Assembly: GCA_048636595.1 (NCBI GenBank)
Contig: JAIVWI010000051.1
Location: 1-17,096, forward strand
Direction: 5' to 3'
DNA: 17,096 nt
From: JAJRRA01 sp048636595
GTDB lineage: Bacteria > Pseudomonadota > Gammaproteobacteria > Xanthomonadales > SZUA-36
Below are positions 7,231-15,410 of the stretch, piece by piece. The notes beneath the pieces were generated by a model that searched no databases, was not told the origin of the DNA, and saw only the letters and a program-made list of their open reading frames with translations. The number at the start of each line of letters is the position of its first letter. Position 1 is the first letter of the stretch. The position numbers and the translations under genes are program-made.

Positions 7231-8325
7231 ATGAATACATCTGTCAGCCCGAAAGTTGGTGTCATTTTCAAATCTTACGAGCCGCTGTCCGCAATGCAGG
7301 CCTATGCCAGGCAGACCGAGGCCTCCAATATGAACGGCGGTTTCTGGATCGCCGAGGCCTATCACTGGTTCCGGCAGTATGGGCTGGAGTCGCGGGGTTG
7401 CTTCACCACGCTGGCGGCGGTGGCGATGGCCACGAAAAACATTCCGGTCGGCCTGGGCATCACCTCTCCGTACGTGCGCCACCCGACCATTGTAGCCTCT
7501 GAGGCAGCGGCCATCGACGAGCTTTCCGGCGGGCGTTTCATTATGGGCATCGGCGTCGGCAAGGTGGGTATCGAGTACCTGGAATACGACATCGACCTGA
7601 TGAAGCCGGTGCCGGTGCACCGGGAGTCCATGGCGATCATGCGCAAGATCTGGAAGGGTGAGCAGTACGCCTACGAGGGTCAATTTTTCAAGTCATCCAT
7701 GCCGGCCTATGACCGTGCGGCTGACGGCTTACGCACCGAAATCCCCATTTACGTGGGCGCTACCGGCCCCTGGATGCAAAAGCTCGCAGGCAAGGAAAGC
7801 GACGGCATGCTGCTGGCCGGCCTGACCTCTCCGGCATTCGTGCGCTATGCCATCGACAACATGCAGAAGGGCGCCAAAACCAAGGGGCGCACCCTGCCCG
7901 ACAATTTTCCGGTGGGCGGCGTCATCCTGTGTTCCTGCTCAATGGACGGCGACAAGGCGCGCGATGCAACCCGCAGCTACACCGGCACCTATATCGTCAA
8001 CAAGATCCGTAATATCAAGAACGATGTCATCCTGGCCGGTTCCGGGCTGCCTGATGAGTCCTGGGAGCCGTTCCGCAAGGCCATCGCCGACGGTACTGAT
8101 GACAATGTTACGCACCTGGTGACCGACGAGATGATGCGCAGGTTCACCGTCATCTCCGGTACACCCGATGATTGCCTGGAAATTACCCAGGATCTGGTGG
8201 ACGCGGGCCTTAACCTGCCGTTGCTGGAAGTGGTCGGTGAGTCTGAAGAGTATAATCTCGAAGTCATCCGCTTGATGGGTGAGCATGTAGTACCGAATCT
8301 CAAGCCTGGCCCTGCCCTGGCCTGA
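7231..8325 (+). CDS. Luciferase-like (LLM) oxidoreductase, Mer-like; candidate F420-dependent enzyme
   Basis: The 364-residue product is a TIM-barrel protein of the bacterial luciferase-like superfamily. Members use reduced FMN with oxygen, or coenzyme F420 for reduction or oxidation. The sequence most resembles the methylene-tetrahydromethanopterin reductase (Mer) branch, with GLGITSPYVRHP at residues 74-85 and ELSGGRFIMGIGVG at 97-110. Cofactor choice cannot be read with certainty. The FO synthase gene three genes downstream makes F420 use plausible. A strong ribosome-binding site fixes the ATG at 7231. It is first in a run of seven same-strand genes, with the FAH-family gene 19 bases after its stop. 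Pyrimidine monooxygenase (RutA-like) or alkanesulfonate monooxygenase-like activity is an alternative. The substrate is unknown. Confidence 0.88.
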   Translation: MNTSVSPKVGVIFKSYEPLSAMQAYARQTEASNMNGGFWIAEAYHWFRQYGLESRGCFTTLAAVAMATKNIPVGLGITSPYVRHPTIVASEAAAIDELSGGRFIMGIGVGKVGIEYLEYDIDLMKPVPVHRESMAIMRKIWKGEQYAYEGQFFKSSMPAYDRAADGLRTEIPIYVGATGPWMQKLAGKESDGMLLAGLTSPAFVRYAIDNMQKGAKTKGRTLPDNFPVGGVILCSCSMDGDKARDATRSYTGTYIVNKIRNIKNDVILAGSGLPDESWEPFRKAIADGTDDNVTHLVTDEMMRRFTVISGTPDDCLEITQDLVDAGLNLPLLEVVGESEEYNLEVIRLMGEHVVPNLKPGPALA

Positions 8326-8344
8326 TCCAAGAGGAAATGAAGCG

Positions 8345-9262
8345 ATGAAACTGGTGAGTCTGAAAATCAAGGCGAGCGGTGCGCCAACAGTGGGCGCAGT
8401 GATCGGAGAGGCCTATCTCGATCTGCACGCAGCCAGCGGCGGTAAACTGCCCGCCACCATGATCGAGTTTCTGGAACAGGGCGAGGCCGCCATGGAGCGT
8501 GCCCGGGCGCTGTCTGCCGATGTCGCCCAGGGGCAGGAAAACCTGTACCAGGAGCACGAGGTGGAGCTGTTGGCGCCCGTGCCCAAACCGGGCAAGATCA
8601 TGCACACCTCCTGTAATTTCTCCGCCCACCTCTCCGAGCTGGCGACCTGGAGTGCGCCGGAATGGCAGTCCCACAACTGGGGCGACTTCCACTTTGAGCA
8701 TCCAACCGGTTTCCTGGAGGCGCCTTCCTCGGTGGTGCCGAGCGGCGCCGGAGTGAAAGTGCCCCATTTCACCAAGCAACTTGACTACGAGATCGAGGTA
8801 GGCATCATCATTGGCAAGGAAGCGTTTCGGGTCAGCAAGGAAGAAGCGCTGGACTACGTCGCCGGGCTGACCATTTTCAACGACCTGTCAGCGCGCGACA
8901 TTCAGTCCAGGGAGCATTCCAACAAGGTCATTCTGCTGGGTAAGAGTTTCGACGGCTCTTGTCCATTTGGTCCCTGGCTGGTGACACTGGATGAGGTCGG
9001 CGAGCTCAACGATTTGAAAATGGTGCTCACCCTCAACGGCGAGGAACGCCAGAACTCCAGCACCGCCAACATGGTCTACAAAGTGGCCGAACTGGTTTCC
9101 TGGTGGTCCAACACGACCCTGCAGCCGGGCGACATCATCACCACGGGCAGCCCGCCCGGTGTGATAGCCGGTATGCCCGATCCGGTTTATCTCAAACCCG
9201 GCGACCGCATTGACGCCCGGGTCGAAAAGCTGGGCACCCTGACCACTTTCATTGTGGAATGA
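8345..9262 (+). CDS. Fumarylacetoacetate hydrolase (FAH) family protein
   Basis: The 305-residue product has the FAH fold, whose members cleave C-C bonds of acylpyruvates, decarboxylate or tautomerise oxaloacetate-like acids, or hydrate dienoates, with Mg2+. The metal site is readable: Glu149 and Glu151 in LDYEIEVGIIIG, and Asp180 in FNDLSARDIQ. The family segments GKSFDGSCPFGPW (199-211, with Lys200) and ITTGSPPGV (265-273) follow. An N-terminal cap region of about 75 residues is present, as in many bacterial members. The ATG at 8345 has GAGG 10 bases upstream. It lies between the luciferase-like gene and the M20 gene with short gaps, so cotranscription is likely. In this setting it may act late in a pathway, splitting or decarboxylating a dicarbonyl acid. 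That role is an inference. Confidence 0.92.
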   Translation: MKLVSLKIKASGAPTVGAVIGEAYLDLHAASGGKLPATMIEFLEQGEAAMERARALSADVAQGQENLYQEHEVELLAPVPKPGKIMHTSCNFSAHLSELATWSAPEWQSHNWGDFHFEHPTGFLEAPSSVVPSGAGVKVPHFTKQLDYEIEVGIIIGKEAFRVSKEEALDYVAGLTIFNDLSARDIQSREHSNKVILLGKSFDGSCPFGPWLVTLDEVGELNDLKMVLTLNGEERQNSSTANMVYKVAELVSWWSNTTLQPGDIITTGSPPGVIAGMPDPVYLKPGDRIDARVEKLGTLTTFIVE

Positions 9263-9290
9263 TCCCGGGAAAAACAAGAGAACTCTGATT

Positions 9291-10562
9291 ATGGCTAACA
9301 AAATTGACCCGAGCGTCGTTGCAAAGGCGGTCGACCAGATTGACCGCGACCGCCTGGTGCAGTTGGTGATCGATCTGACCGATATCCCCAGCCCCACCGG
9401 GTACGAGGGCGACATGGCCCGCGCCGTGTATGAAGTACTGCGGGGAGTCGGCTTCGACACCGTTCTGCAGCCCATTGGCGATGAGCGCTACAACGCCATC
9501 GGCCGTATGCAGGGTCATGGCGGCGGCAAGTCGCTGATGTTCAACGGCCACCTGGACACCTCTTTCGGCCCCGAACAGGCTCATCGCGGCATCGGTTACG
9601 AGTGTAAAGGCACCCTGATCGATGACGAATGGATCTACGGCATGGGCACCTTTAATATGAAAAGCGCCATGGCCACCTACGTGACCGCAGTGCAGGCGAT
9701 CAAAAAGGCCGGCATCAGGCTGGGCGGCGACGTGGTGATCGCCGCGGTCGCCGGTGAGATCGAAAAAGCGCCGGTCAACGAGTTCGAGGGCCGCCAGTAC
9801 CAGGGTTACGGGGTTGGCACCAAGTTTGCGATCACCCACGGCGCCGTGGCTGATTTCTGCATCCTTGGCGAGCCCACCAACATGATGCTGATCCCCCGTC
9901 ATTGCGGCACGACGTGGATCAAGATTACCGTGCCCGGCCACCTGATCCATACTGCGTGGTCTGACGTAGAAAAGAACGCCATCAATAAGAGCCGGGTGAT
10001 TCTGGACGCCATTCACGAGTGGATTCCAGACTATATAGGACGCAACCAGCTCGGTGACTTCAGACCAACGGTGAACGTGTCCGCCATCGAGGGCGGATGG
10101 CCCTGGCGTGGCGCCCGCACACCGGACGGCTGTTCCATTTACATGGACGTTCGCACCCTGCCTGATGCCTTGCCCAAGGACGCCTATGCCGAGGTTCGCG
10201 CAATGATCAACGCGGTGGTGCGGGAAAATCCACAGCTCGAAGGCACCAAGGTGGAAATCTTCGTCTCCGCACCCGGCACCTCCATACCGGACGATCACGA
10301 ACTGGTGCGGACCATTATCGAAGCCCACAGCCAACAACTGGGCGAGCCACCCAAAATGGGGGTGGAGACCTGGTACAGCGATGCCGCGCACATGAACCGC
10401 TACGGTATTGCGACAGTCAACTACGGCTCAGCCGGCCGCATTCGCAGCGGCGGCGGTGGTTTCTCCACCCACCAGGGCGAGCACGTGCACATCGGTGACA
10501 TGCTGGACATCGTCAAAGTGTATATCCAGGCGATGATGAGTCTCTGCGGTGTGGTCGAGTGA
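9291..10562 (+). CDS. M20-family metallohydrolase with altered metal-site residues
   Basis: The 423-residue product belongs to the M20/ArgE/DapE family, which hydrolyses N-acyl, N-carbamoyl or peptide amide bonds. Readable positions are GHLDT (His87, Asp89), GEIE (Glu156 as the likely general base), LGEPT (Glu194 as a likely ligand), GHLIHT (His220, dimer-interface histidine) and STHQGEH (His394, ligand). Two usual metal ligands differ. The bridging Asp of the GxGxxDxK motif is Asn122 (GMGTFNMKS), and the Glu normally following the catalytic Glu is Ile157, with Glu158 next. This may mark a subfamily with a changed metal centre. I recall similar variants among M20 relatives but could not check. 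The ATG at 9291 is preferred. A TTG at 9252 would overlap the FAH-family gene and add 13 unlikely residues. Substrate unknown, probably an N-acyl or N-carbamoyl compound. Confidence 0.88.
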   Translation: MANKIDPSVVAKAVDQIDRDRLVQLVIDLTDIPSPTGYEGDMARAVYEVLRGVGFDTVLQPIGDERYNAIGRMQGHGGGKSLMFNGHLDTSFGPEQAHRGIGYECKGTLIDDEWIYGMGTFNMKSAMATYVTAVQAIKKAGIRLGGDVVIAAVAGEIEKAPVNEFEGRQYQGYGVGTKFAITHGAVADFCILGEPTNMMLIPRHCGTTWIKITVPGHLIHTAWSDVEKNAINKSRVILDAIHEWIPDYIGRNQLGDFRPTVNVSAIEGGWPWRGARTPDGCSIYMDVRTLPDALPKDAYAEVRAMINAVVRENPQLEGTKVEIFVSAPGTSIPDDHELVRTIIEAHSQQLGEPPKMGVETWYSDAAHMNRYGIATVNYGSAGRIRSGGGGFSTHQGEHVHIGDMLDIVKVYIQAMMSLCGVVE

Positions 10563-10628
10563 ACGCATCCGTCAAGCGGTTTCCAGTCTGGCGCTCCGGT
10601 TGTGAGGGTGGCAGATTGAAGAATCGGC

Positions 10629-13028
10629 ATGGCTAGAGTCGGAGAAGTCATTGCCCGGGCGATCCGGGACAGTCGCCCGGACGCGGCGGAGGCGCTGTTG
10701 CTGGCTGGCTGTGACGACCGGCAGTTGCTGATGGAGGCTGCTGCAGCAGTCCGTGACCAGGGGCATCCCGCCCTGATCACCTATTCACCCAAGGTGTTCA
10801 TCCCACTGACCCGCTTGTGCCGCGATGTCTGCCACTACTGCACTTTTGCGACCACGCCACGCCACCTGTCTCGCGCCTATATGACGGCCGATGAGGTGAT
10901 CGCGATCGCACGCGCAGGGGCCGCGGCAGGATGCCACGAAGCCCTGTTCACCCTGGGGGACAAGCCGGAGCTTCGATATTCGGCAGCACGGCGGGAGTTG
11001 CAGGAATTGGGACACGCATCGACCCTGACTTACCTGGCGGAGATGGCGCAGTTGGTGTTCGACGAAACAGGCCTGTTGCCCCATTTGAATGCGGGGGTTA
11101 TGGGGTCAGATGAGCTCATGGCGTTGCGCCGGGTATCCATCTCCCAGGGCCTGATGCTGGAAAGCAGCGCGCAACGATTGTGCCAAACCGGTGGCTGCCA
11201 CCATGGTTCGCCGGACAAGGAACCAGGCGCCCGGCTCAAAACCATTAGCGATGCCGGCAAACTGAACATCCCTTTCACCTCGGGCATCCTGATCGGCATC
11301 GGCGAGACCCGCGTTGAGCGCATCGAATCCCTGCTGGCCCTGCGGGACCTGGGCGACGAATACGGCCACGTGCAGGAAATAATCGTCCAGAACTTCCGCG
11401 CTAAACCCAATACCAGAATGGCCGATGCACCCGAGCCGACGCTCGAAGACCTGTGCTGGACTATTGCCGTAGCGCGGCTGATTTTTGGCGCCCGGGCCAA
11501 TATCCAGGCGCCGCCCAACCTCTCGCCCGGGGCTTTGGGCCCATTACTGCAGGCCGGCATCAACGACTGGGGGGGCGTGTCGCCAGTGACTCCCGACCAC
11601 GTCAACCCGGAGGCGCCCTGGCCGCAACTTCGCGTACTTGAGCAGGCAGCGGCCCATGCGGGCAAACAACTGTTGCCACGTCTGGCGCTCTACCCCGAAT
11701 ATGTGGTCCAGCCTGAAACCTGGCTCGACCAGGGGCTGCGCACGGCGGTGCTCCGGCGCATCGACGCAAGCGGCTATCCCCGCACCGACAGCTGGGCCTC
11801 GGGATCCCGCAAGGATGTTCCGGCCTTCCCGGTCAGTCCTGCGTCCCGGCCCAACCTGGGCAGCAAAGTCTATCGGAGCGCCATCGCGGCCGCCAACGGC
11901 AAGCGCCTGGATGAGCGGGATATCACGAATCTTTTCGAGGCCCGCGGGCGCGACCAGGACATGCTCTGCGCCATGGCCGACGAATTGCGCGCATCGGTGG
12001 TGGGCGAAACCGTAAGCTACGTGGTCACTCGCAACATCAACTACACCAATATCTGCGGATACAAATGCCGCTTCTGCGCCTTTGCCAAGGGTGGATCAGC
12101 CGAGGCGCTGCGCGGCCCGGCCTACGACCTTCCGCTGACGGAAATCCAGGCGCGCACAAACGATGCCCGGCAGCGCGGTGCAGTGGAAGTATGTCTCCAG
12201 GGAGGCATTCATCCCAGGTACACCGGTAAAACCTATATTGATATATGCCGGGCCATCAAAGCGGTACAGCCCGACATCCATATCCATGCCTTCTCTCCGC
12301 TGGAGATATGGCAGGGCGCCCACACCCTGGGCGTCACGATCGAAGACCTGCTGCGTGAACTCAAGGCCGTAGGCCTTGGCACGCTGCCGGGTACCGCAGC
12401 GGAGATCCTCGATGACGAGGTGCGCGACCTCATCTGTCCGGACAAGCTGAGAACGGGGCAATGGCTGAAGGTCATGCGCACCGCCCATGGCCTGGGTGTG
12501 AAAACCACCTCAACCATCATGTTCGGCCACCTGGAACGACCGGTTCACTGGGCCCGCCACCTGTTGCTTTTGCGGGATCTGCAGGCGGAGACTGGCGGCT
12601 TCACGGAATTCGTGCCCCTGCCTTTTGTGCACATGGAAGCCCCCATGTACCGGCGGGGCAACGCCAGACCCGGACCTACTTTCCGCGAAGCGGTAATGAT
12701 GCACGCGGTGGCCCGCCTGGTGCTGCATCCACACATCACCAACATTCAGACCTCGTGGGCCAAGATGGGCCGCCAGGGCGCACTGTTTTGCCTGCGGGCG
12801 GGCGCCAACGACCTGGGTGGCACCCTGATGAACGAAAGCATCAGCCGGGCCGCCGGCGCGGCCCACGGTCAGGAGTTACTGCCTGCGGATATGGAAGCCC
12901 TGATCGGGTCTATCGGCAGAACGGCGCGGCAGCGAACCACCTTGTACCAGCCGGTTGGTACTGGGCATGATTCGGAAACCGGCGGATGGAGCAAGACGGA
13001 GCCGCTTCTCGGGCGGGCTCTACCTTGA
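10629..13028 (+). CDS. fbiC: FO synthase, fused CofG-CofH type (7,8-didemethyl-8-hydroxy-5-deazariboflavin synthase)
   Basis: The 799-residue product carries two radical-SAM domains in tandem, as in FbiC. It joins tyrosine with 5-amino-6-ribitylamino-uracil to make FO, the deazaflavin core of coenzyme F420. The CofG half has its iron-sulfur motif CRDVCHYC at Cys64, Cys68, Cys71. The CofH half has CGYKCRFC at Cys476, Cys480, Cys483. A less conserved linker lies around residues 390-430. Halves and length agree with fused FbiC proteins of actinobacteria. An in-frame TGA at 10617 limits the start to the ATG at 10629; the ribosome-binding site is weak. It lies 66 bases after the M20 gene. None of the other F420 genes (cofC/fbiD, cofD/fbiA, cofE/fbiB) is in the window, so the final product could be FO or F420. 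Its place in a run of catabolic-type genes is unusual. Confidence 0.95.
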   Translation: MARVGEVIARAIRDSRPDAAEALLLAGCDDRQLLMEAAAAVRDQGHPALITYSPKVFIPLTRLCRDVCHYCTFATTPRHLSRAYMTADEVIAIARAGAAAGCHEALFTLGDKPELRYSAARRELQELGHASTLTYLAEMAQLVFDETGLLPHLNAGVMGSDELMALRRVSISQGLMLESSAQRLCQTGGCHHGSPDKEPGARLKTISDAGKLNIPFTSGILIGIGETRVERIESLLALRDLGDEYGHVQEIIVQNFRAKPNTRMADAPEPTLEDLCWTIAVARLIFGARANIQAPPNLSPGALGPLLQAGINDWGGVSPVTPDHVNPEAPWPQLRVLEQAAAHAGKQLLPRLALYPEYVVQPETWLDQGLRTAVLRRIDASGYPRTDSWASGSRKDVPAFPVSPASRPNLGSKVYRSAIAAANGKRLDERDITNLFEARGRDQDMLCAMADELRASVVGETVSYVVTRNINYTNICGYKCRFCAFAKGGSAEALRGPAYDLPLTEIQARTNDARQRGAVEVCLQGGIHPRYTGKTYIDICRAIKAVQPDIHIHAFSPLEIWQGAHTLGVTIEDLLRELKAVGLGTLPGTAAEILDDEVRDLICPDKLRTGQWLKVMRTAHGLGVKTTSTIMFGHLERPVHWARHLLLLRDLQAETGGFTEFVPLPFVHMEAPMYRRGNARPGPTFREAVMMHAVARLVLHPHITNIQTSWAKMGRQGALFCLRAGANDLGGTLMNESISRAAGAAHGQELLPADMEALIGSIGRTARQRTTLYQPVGTGHDSETGGWSKTEPLLGRALP

Positions 13029-13084
13029 TTTGAATTTCACTTTGGCCGCTTTACATTACTAACGACAGGAAGAAGAAAAACAAG

Positions 13085-13960
13085 ATGCGACCCGAAGAAC
13101 GTTTCGAGTATTCAGCCATCGCGCAACGCAAGCCCTGGAAACTCCCCGGCGGCGCGCACGTGGCGGTGTATACCGTGGTCAATGTGGAGGAATGGGACAT
13201 CGAGAAGCCGGTCGCCCGCGAGTATGTCACCTCGCCTGCGGGTGTCGTCACCATCCCCAATGTCCCCAACTGGGCGTGGCACGAGTACGGCATGCGGGTG
13301 GGCATCTGGCGGCTGATGGACGCCTTGTCGGACCGCAAGCTGAAAGCCAGCACCGCGATCAATGCCCGTGTCTGTGAGGGGGCGGATGAGCCCGTAGCCC
13401 GTGCGATGCGCGAGGCCGGTTGGGGGTTTATGGGGCACGGGTATGCACAAGCGCCGTTGCACACCGTCAAAGATCAACGCGAGTTTATTCGCAGGTCCTT
13501 CGATGTATTGAAGAATTACACCGGCAAAGCGCCGCAGGGCTGGCTCGGCCCGGGCCTGCACGAGACCCTGGATAGCCTCGATTACCTCGCCGAAGCGGGG
13601 TTCAAGTTTGTTTGTGACTGGCCCATGGACGAGCAACCGGTCGAAATGCGCACCCGCAGCAGTCCTGTCGTGGCAATGCCGTACACCATGGAGCTGAGCG
13701 ACCTGCCGATGATGGTGGTGCACCAGCACGAATCCCGGGTCTGGCTGGACCGCGTCGTTGCCCAGTTCGATCGCCTCTACGAAGAAGGAGCCAGGCAGCC
13801 ACGGGTGATGTCCATGAGCGTTCATCCTTACATCATGGGTGTCCCGCACCGGATTGGATTTTTTGAAGCGGCATACGATTACATGCGCAAGCGCAAGAAT
13901 GTGTGGTTCACTACCGCCGAAGAAATCTATGACTGGTTCCAGGACAATCCTACTAATTAG
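13085..13960 (+). CDS. Polysaccharide-deacetylase-fold hydrolase, PuuE (allantoinase)-like
   Basis: The 291-residue product belongs to the NodB/polysaccharide deacetylase superfamily and looks most like the PuuE branch, which opens the ring of allantoin rather than acting on sugars. Readable landmarks are VNVEEWD (32-38) in the position of the usual acidic TFDDG motif, GHGYAQAPLHT (117-127) with His118, LGPGLHETLD (154-163) in the arginine-loop position, and SVHPYIMGVPHR (245-256) with His247. No signal peptide is seen, which fits a cytoplasmic amidohydrolase. The ATG at 13085 has a purine-rich stretch (AGGAAGAAG, 13067-13075) upstream. It lies 56 bases after the FO synthase gene and 25 before the HMGL-like gene. 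A role in opening a cyclic amide or removing an acyl group from nitrogen is likely; the substrate is unknown. Confidence 0.88.
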   Translation: MRPEERFEYSAIAQRKPWKLPGGAHVAVYTVVNVEEWDIEKPVAREYVTSPAGVVTIPNVPNWAWHEYGMRVGIWRLMDALSDRKLKASTAINARVCEGADEPVARAMREAGWGFMGHGYAQAPLHTVKDQREFIRRSFDVLKNYTGKAPQGWLGPGLHETLDSLDYLAEAGFKFVCDWPMDEQPVEMRTRSSPVVAMPYTMELSDLPMMVVHQHESRVWLDRVVAQFDRLYEEGARQPRVMSMSVHPYIMGVPHRIGFFEAAYDYMRKRKNVWFTTAEEIYDWFQDNPTN

Positions 13961-13985
13961 TTCATATTGACAAGGTGAAAAAGCA

Positions 13986-15197
13986 ATGAGCTCTACAATA
14001 CCCCGAGACAAGGTCTGGATCAGTGAATTGAATCAGCGACCCGAAGTGCAGGACGGTTTCGATCGCAGCAAGACCGTTCGTTTCTATGACACGACCCTGC
14101 GTGACGGCGAGCAGGCCATCGGCGTGGTGTTCACTGCCGAGGAGAAATACGACATCGCCTGCCACCTGGCGGAGTTGGGCGTCGGCCGCATTGAATCGGG
14201 TTTTCCACGTGTTTCAGAGGAGGACACCGAAGCGGTCAGGCGTATCCTTGCTGCCGGCCTGTCATCAGAGATCTGGGGCTTCGCCCGTTGCGTGATCGGC
14301 GATCTCGATGCCCATGTCGAATTGGGAACCCAACAGGTTCTGCTCGAAATCTCCACCAGCGAAGTCAAGATGAAGGCCTATGGCTTTGACCGGAAAAAGG
14401 TGATGGAGCGTATGACCAATGCGGTCAGGCACGCAAGGGATAACGGGATGCGGGTTAATTTTTTCGCCGTGGACGCGACCCGCTCGGACATGAATTTTCT
14501 GAAGGACGTCTATTCCGCGGCCATTGAGGCGGGCGCCGAGGAAATTTCGGTGGTGGACACCATCGGCGCCTGCGCCCCTGAGGCAGTAGAATTCCTGATC
14601 CGTGACATTGCCCGCCACGTGGGACCGGACATCCCCATTCACTGGCATGGCCACAATGACTTCGGTCTGGCTACCGCGTCTGCCGTTGCCGCGGTTCGCG
14701 GCGGCGCCAGCTGGATTCAGGGCACCATCAACGGCATGGGAGAACGAGCCGGCAACGTGGATATCTGTGAGGCGGCATTAGCCCTTCAGTGTCTCTACAA
14801 CGTGCCGGTGGAACTGGATCTGAGCAAGGCGCGCGAGGTGTCCAGAGTGGTCAAGCGGGCGGGAGGCTACCAGGTGGACGGCTGGAAACCGGTGGTCGGG
14901 GAAAACCTGTTTGTGCGCGAAAGTGGCGCCGTTGCCAACCAGTTTCACATTCCGCAGGCGATTGAACCCTATTCAGCCGAAATCGTGAACGCGGAACGCA
15001 AGATCGTTCTGGGTAAAAAGAGTGGCCTGGCCAGCATTGAGATCAAGGCGCGGGAGTTGGGCCTGGATCTGTCGAAGGAGGACTACGCTGCCGTATTGTC
15101 AGAGGTCAAATCACGTGCCACCGCCGCGCAGAGGCTACTCGGCGATGATGAATTCCGGGCTGTCGTCAAGTCGGTAGCCAACACGGTTCTGACATAA
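13986..15197 (+). CDS. Homocitrate/2-isopropylmalate synthase-like (HMGL-like domain) protein
   Basis: The 403-residue product is a DRE-TIM metallolyase. Members condense acetyl-CoA with a 2-oxoacid (homocitrate, isopropylmalate, citramalate synthases) or run aldol cleavages. The signature YDTTLRDGEQ is at residues 34-43 with metal ligand Asp40. HGHNDFGLA at 221-229 gives the two ligand histidines (221, 223). GMGERAGN at 250-257 is the synthase-type motif. Length and the short C-terminal part match NifV/AksA-type homocitrate synthases, and the LeuA regulatory domain of leucine biosynthesis is absent. No nitrogenase, lysine or leucine genes are nearby, so a housekeeping role is not supported by context. 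AAGGTG (13972-13977) lies 8 bases before the ATG. In this operon it may condense a pathway intermediate with acetyl-CoA or cleave one; the direction is undetermined. Confidence 0.9.
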   Translation: MSSTIPRDKVWISELNQRPEVQDGFDRSKTVRFYDTTLRDGEQAIGVVFTAEEKYDIACHLAELGVGRIESGFPRVSEEDTEAVRRILAAGLSSEIWGFARCVIGDLDAHVELGTQQVLLEISTSEVKMKAYGFDRKKVMERMTNAVRHARDNGMRVNFFAVDATRSDMNFLKDVYSAAIEAGAEEISVVDTIGACAPEAVEFLIRDIARHVGPDIPIHWHGHNDFGLATASAVAAVRGGASWIQGTINGMGERAGNVDICEAALALQCLYNVPVELDLSKAREVSRVVKRAGGYQVDGWKPVVGENLFVRESGAVANQFHIPQAIEPYSAEIVNAERKIVLGKKSGLASIEIKARELGLDLSKEDYAAVLSEVKSRATAAQRLLGDDEFRAVVKSVANTVLT

Positions 15198-15410
15198 ATT
15201 GTACTGACCAGAACCAAGATTTTTGCTGTATTGACCGGTGGTTTTCTACAGCATTGCCATTCGATAGTTCCATACTTGCGAAATGGGGCTCGATGGGCGT
15301 AAAGTTGAACACCTGCCAGGCCGGCAAAAAGAAGCTGGCAACAGAGGCCGGGATTCCCGGGAGGGCTTGAATGCCCAGAAAACAGTTCGAAGAGCCGCGA
15401 GGAGATTATA
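15198..15410 (+). other. Intergenic leader before the molybdopterin oxidoreductase
   Basis: This 213-base gap is the longest inside the seven-gene run and may carry its own promoter or leader. Two near-identical 10-base direct repeats, TGTACTGACC (15200-15209) and TGTATTGACC (15227-15236), start 27 bases apart. A 13-base odd palindrome, CCGGGATTCCCGG, lies at 15348-15360. A 42-codon reading frame (15283-15411) without a ribosome-binding site ends in a TAG that overlaps the next GTG start by one base. No clear terminator or sigma-70 promoter could be assigned. Confidence 0.35.
15400..15404 (+). promoter_or_regulatory. Ribosome-binding site deciding the GTG start of the molybdopterin oxidoreductase
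   Basis: AGGAG at 15400-15404 lies 6 bases before the GTG at 15411, which gives the expected distance from the N-terminus to the iron-sulfur cysteines. Confidence 0.75.

Noticed and set aside
9252..9290. TTG start for the M20 protein
   Set aside because: It would overlap the FAH-family gene and add 13 residues before MANKIDPS. The ATG at 9291 is the more natural start.
9249..10391. Minus-strand open frame of 380 codons
   Set aside because: It is antisense to the M20 gene, whose family motifs are clear; the opposite frame has none.
13112..14011. Minus-strand open frame of 299 codons
   Set aside because: It is antisense to the PuuE-like gene and its downstream gap, with no recognisable motif.
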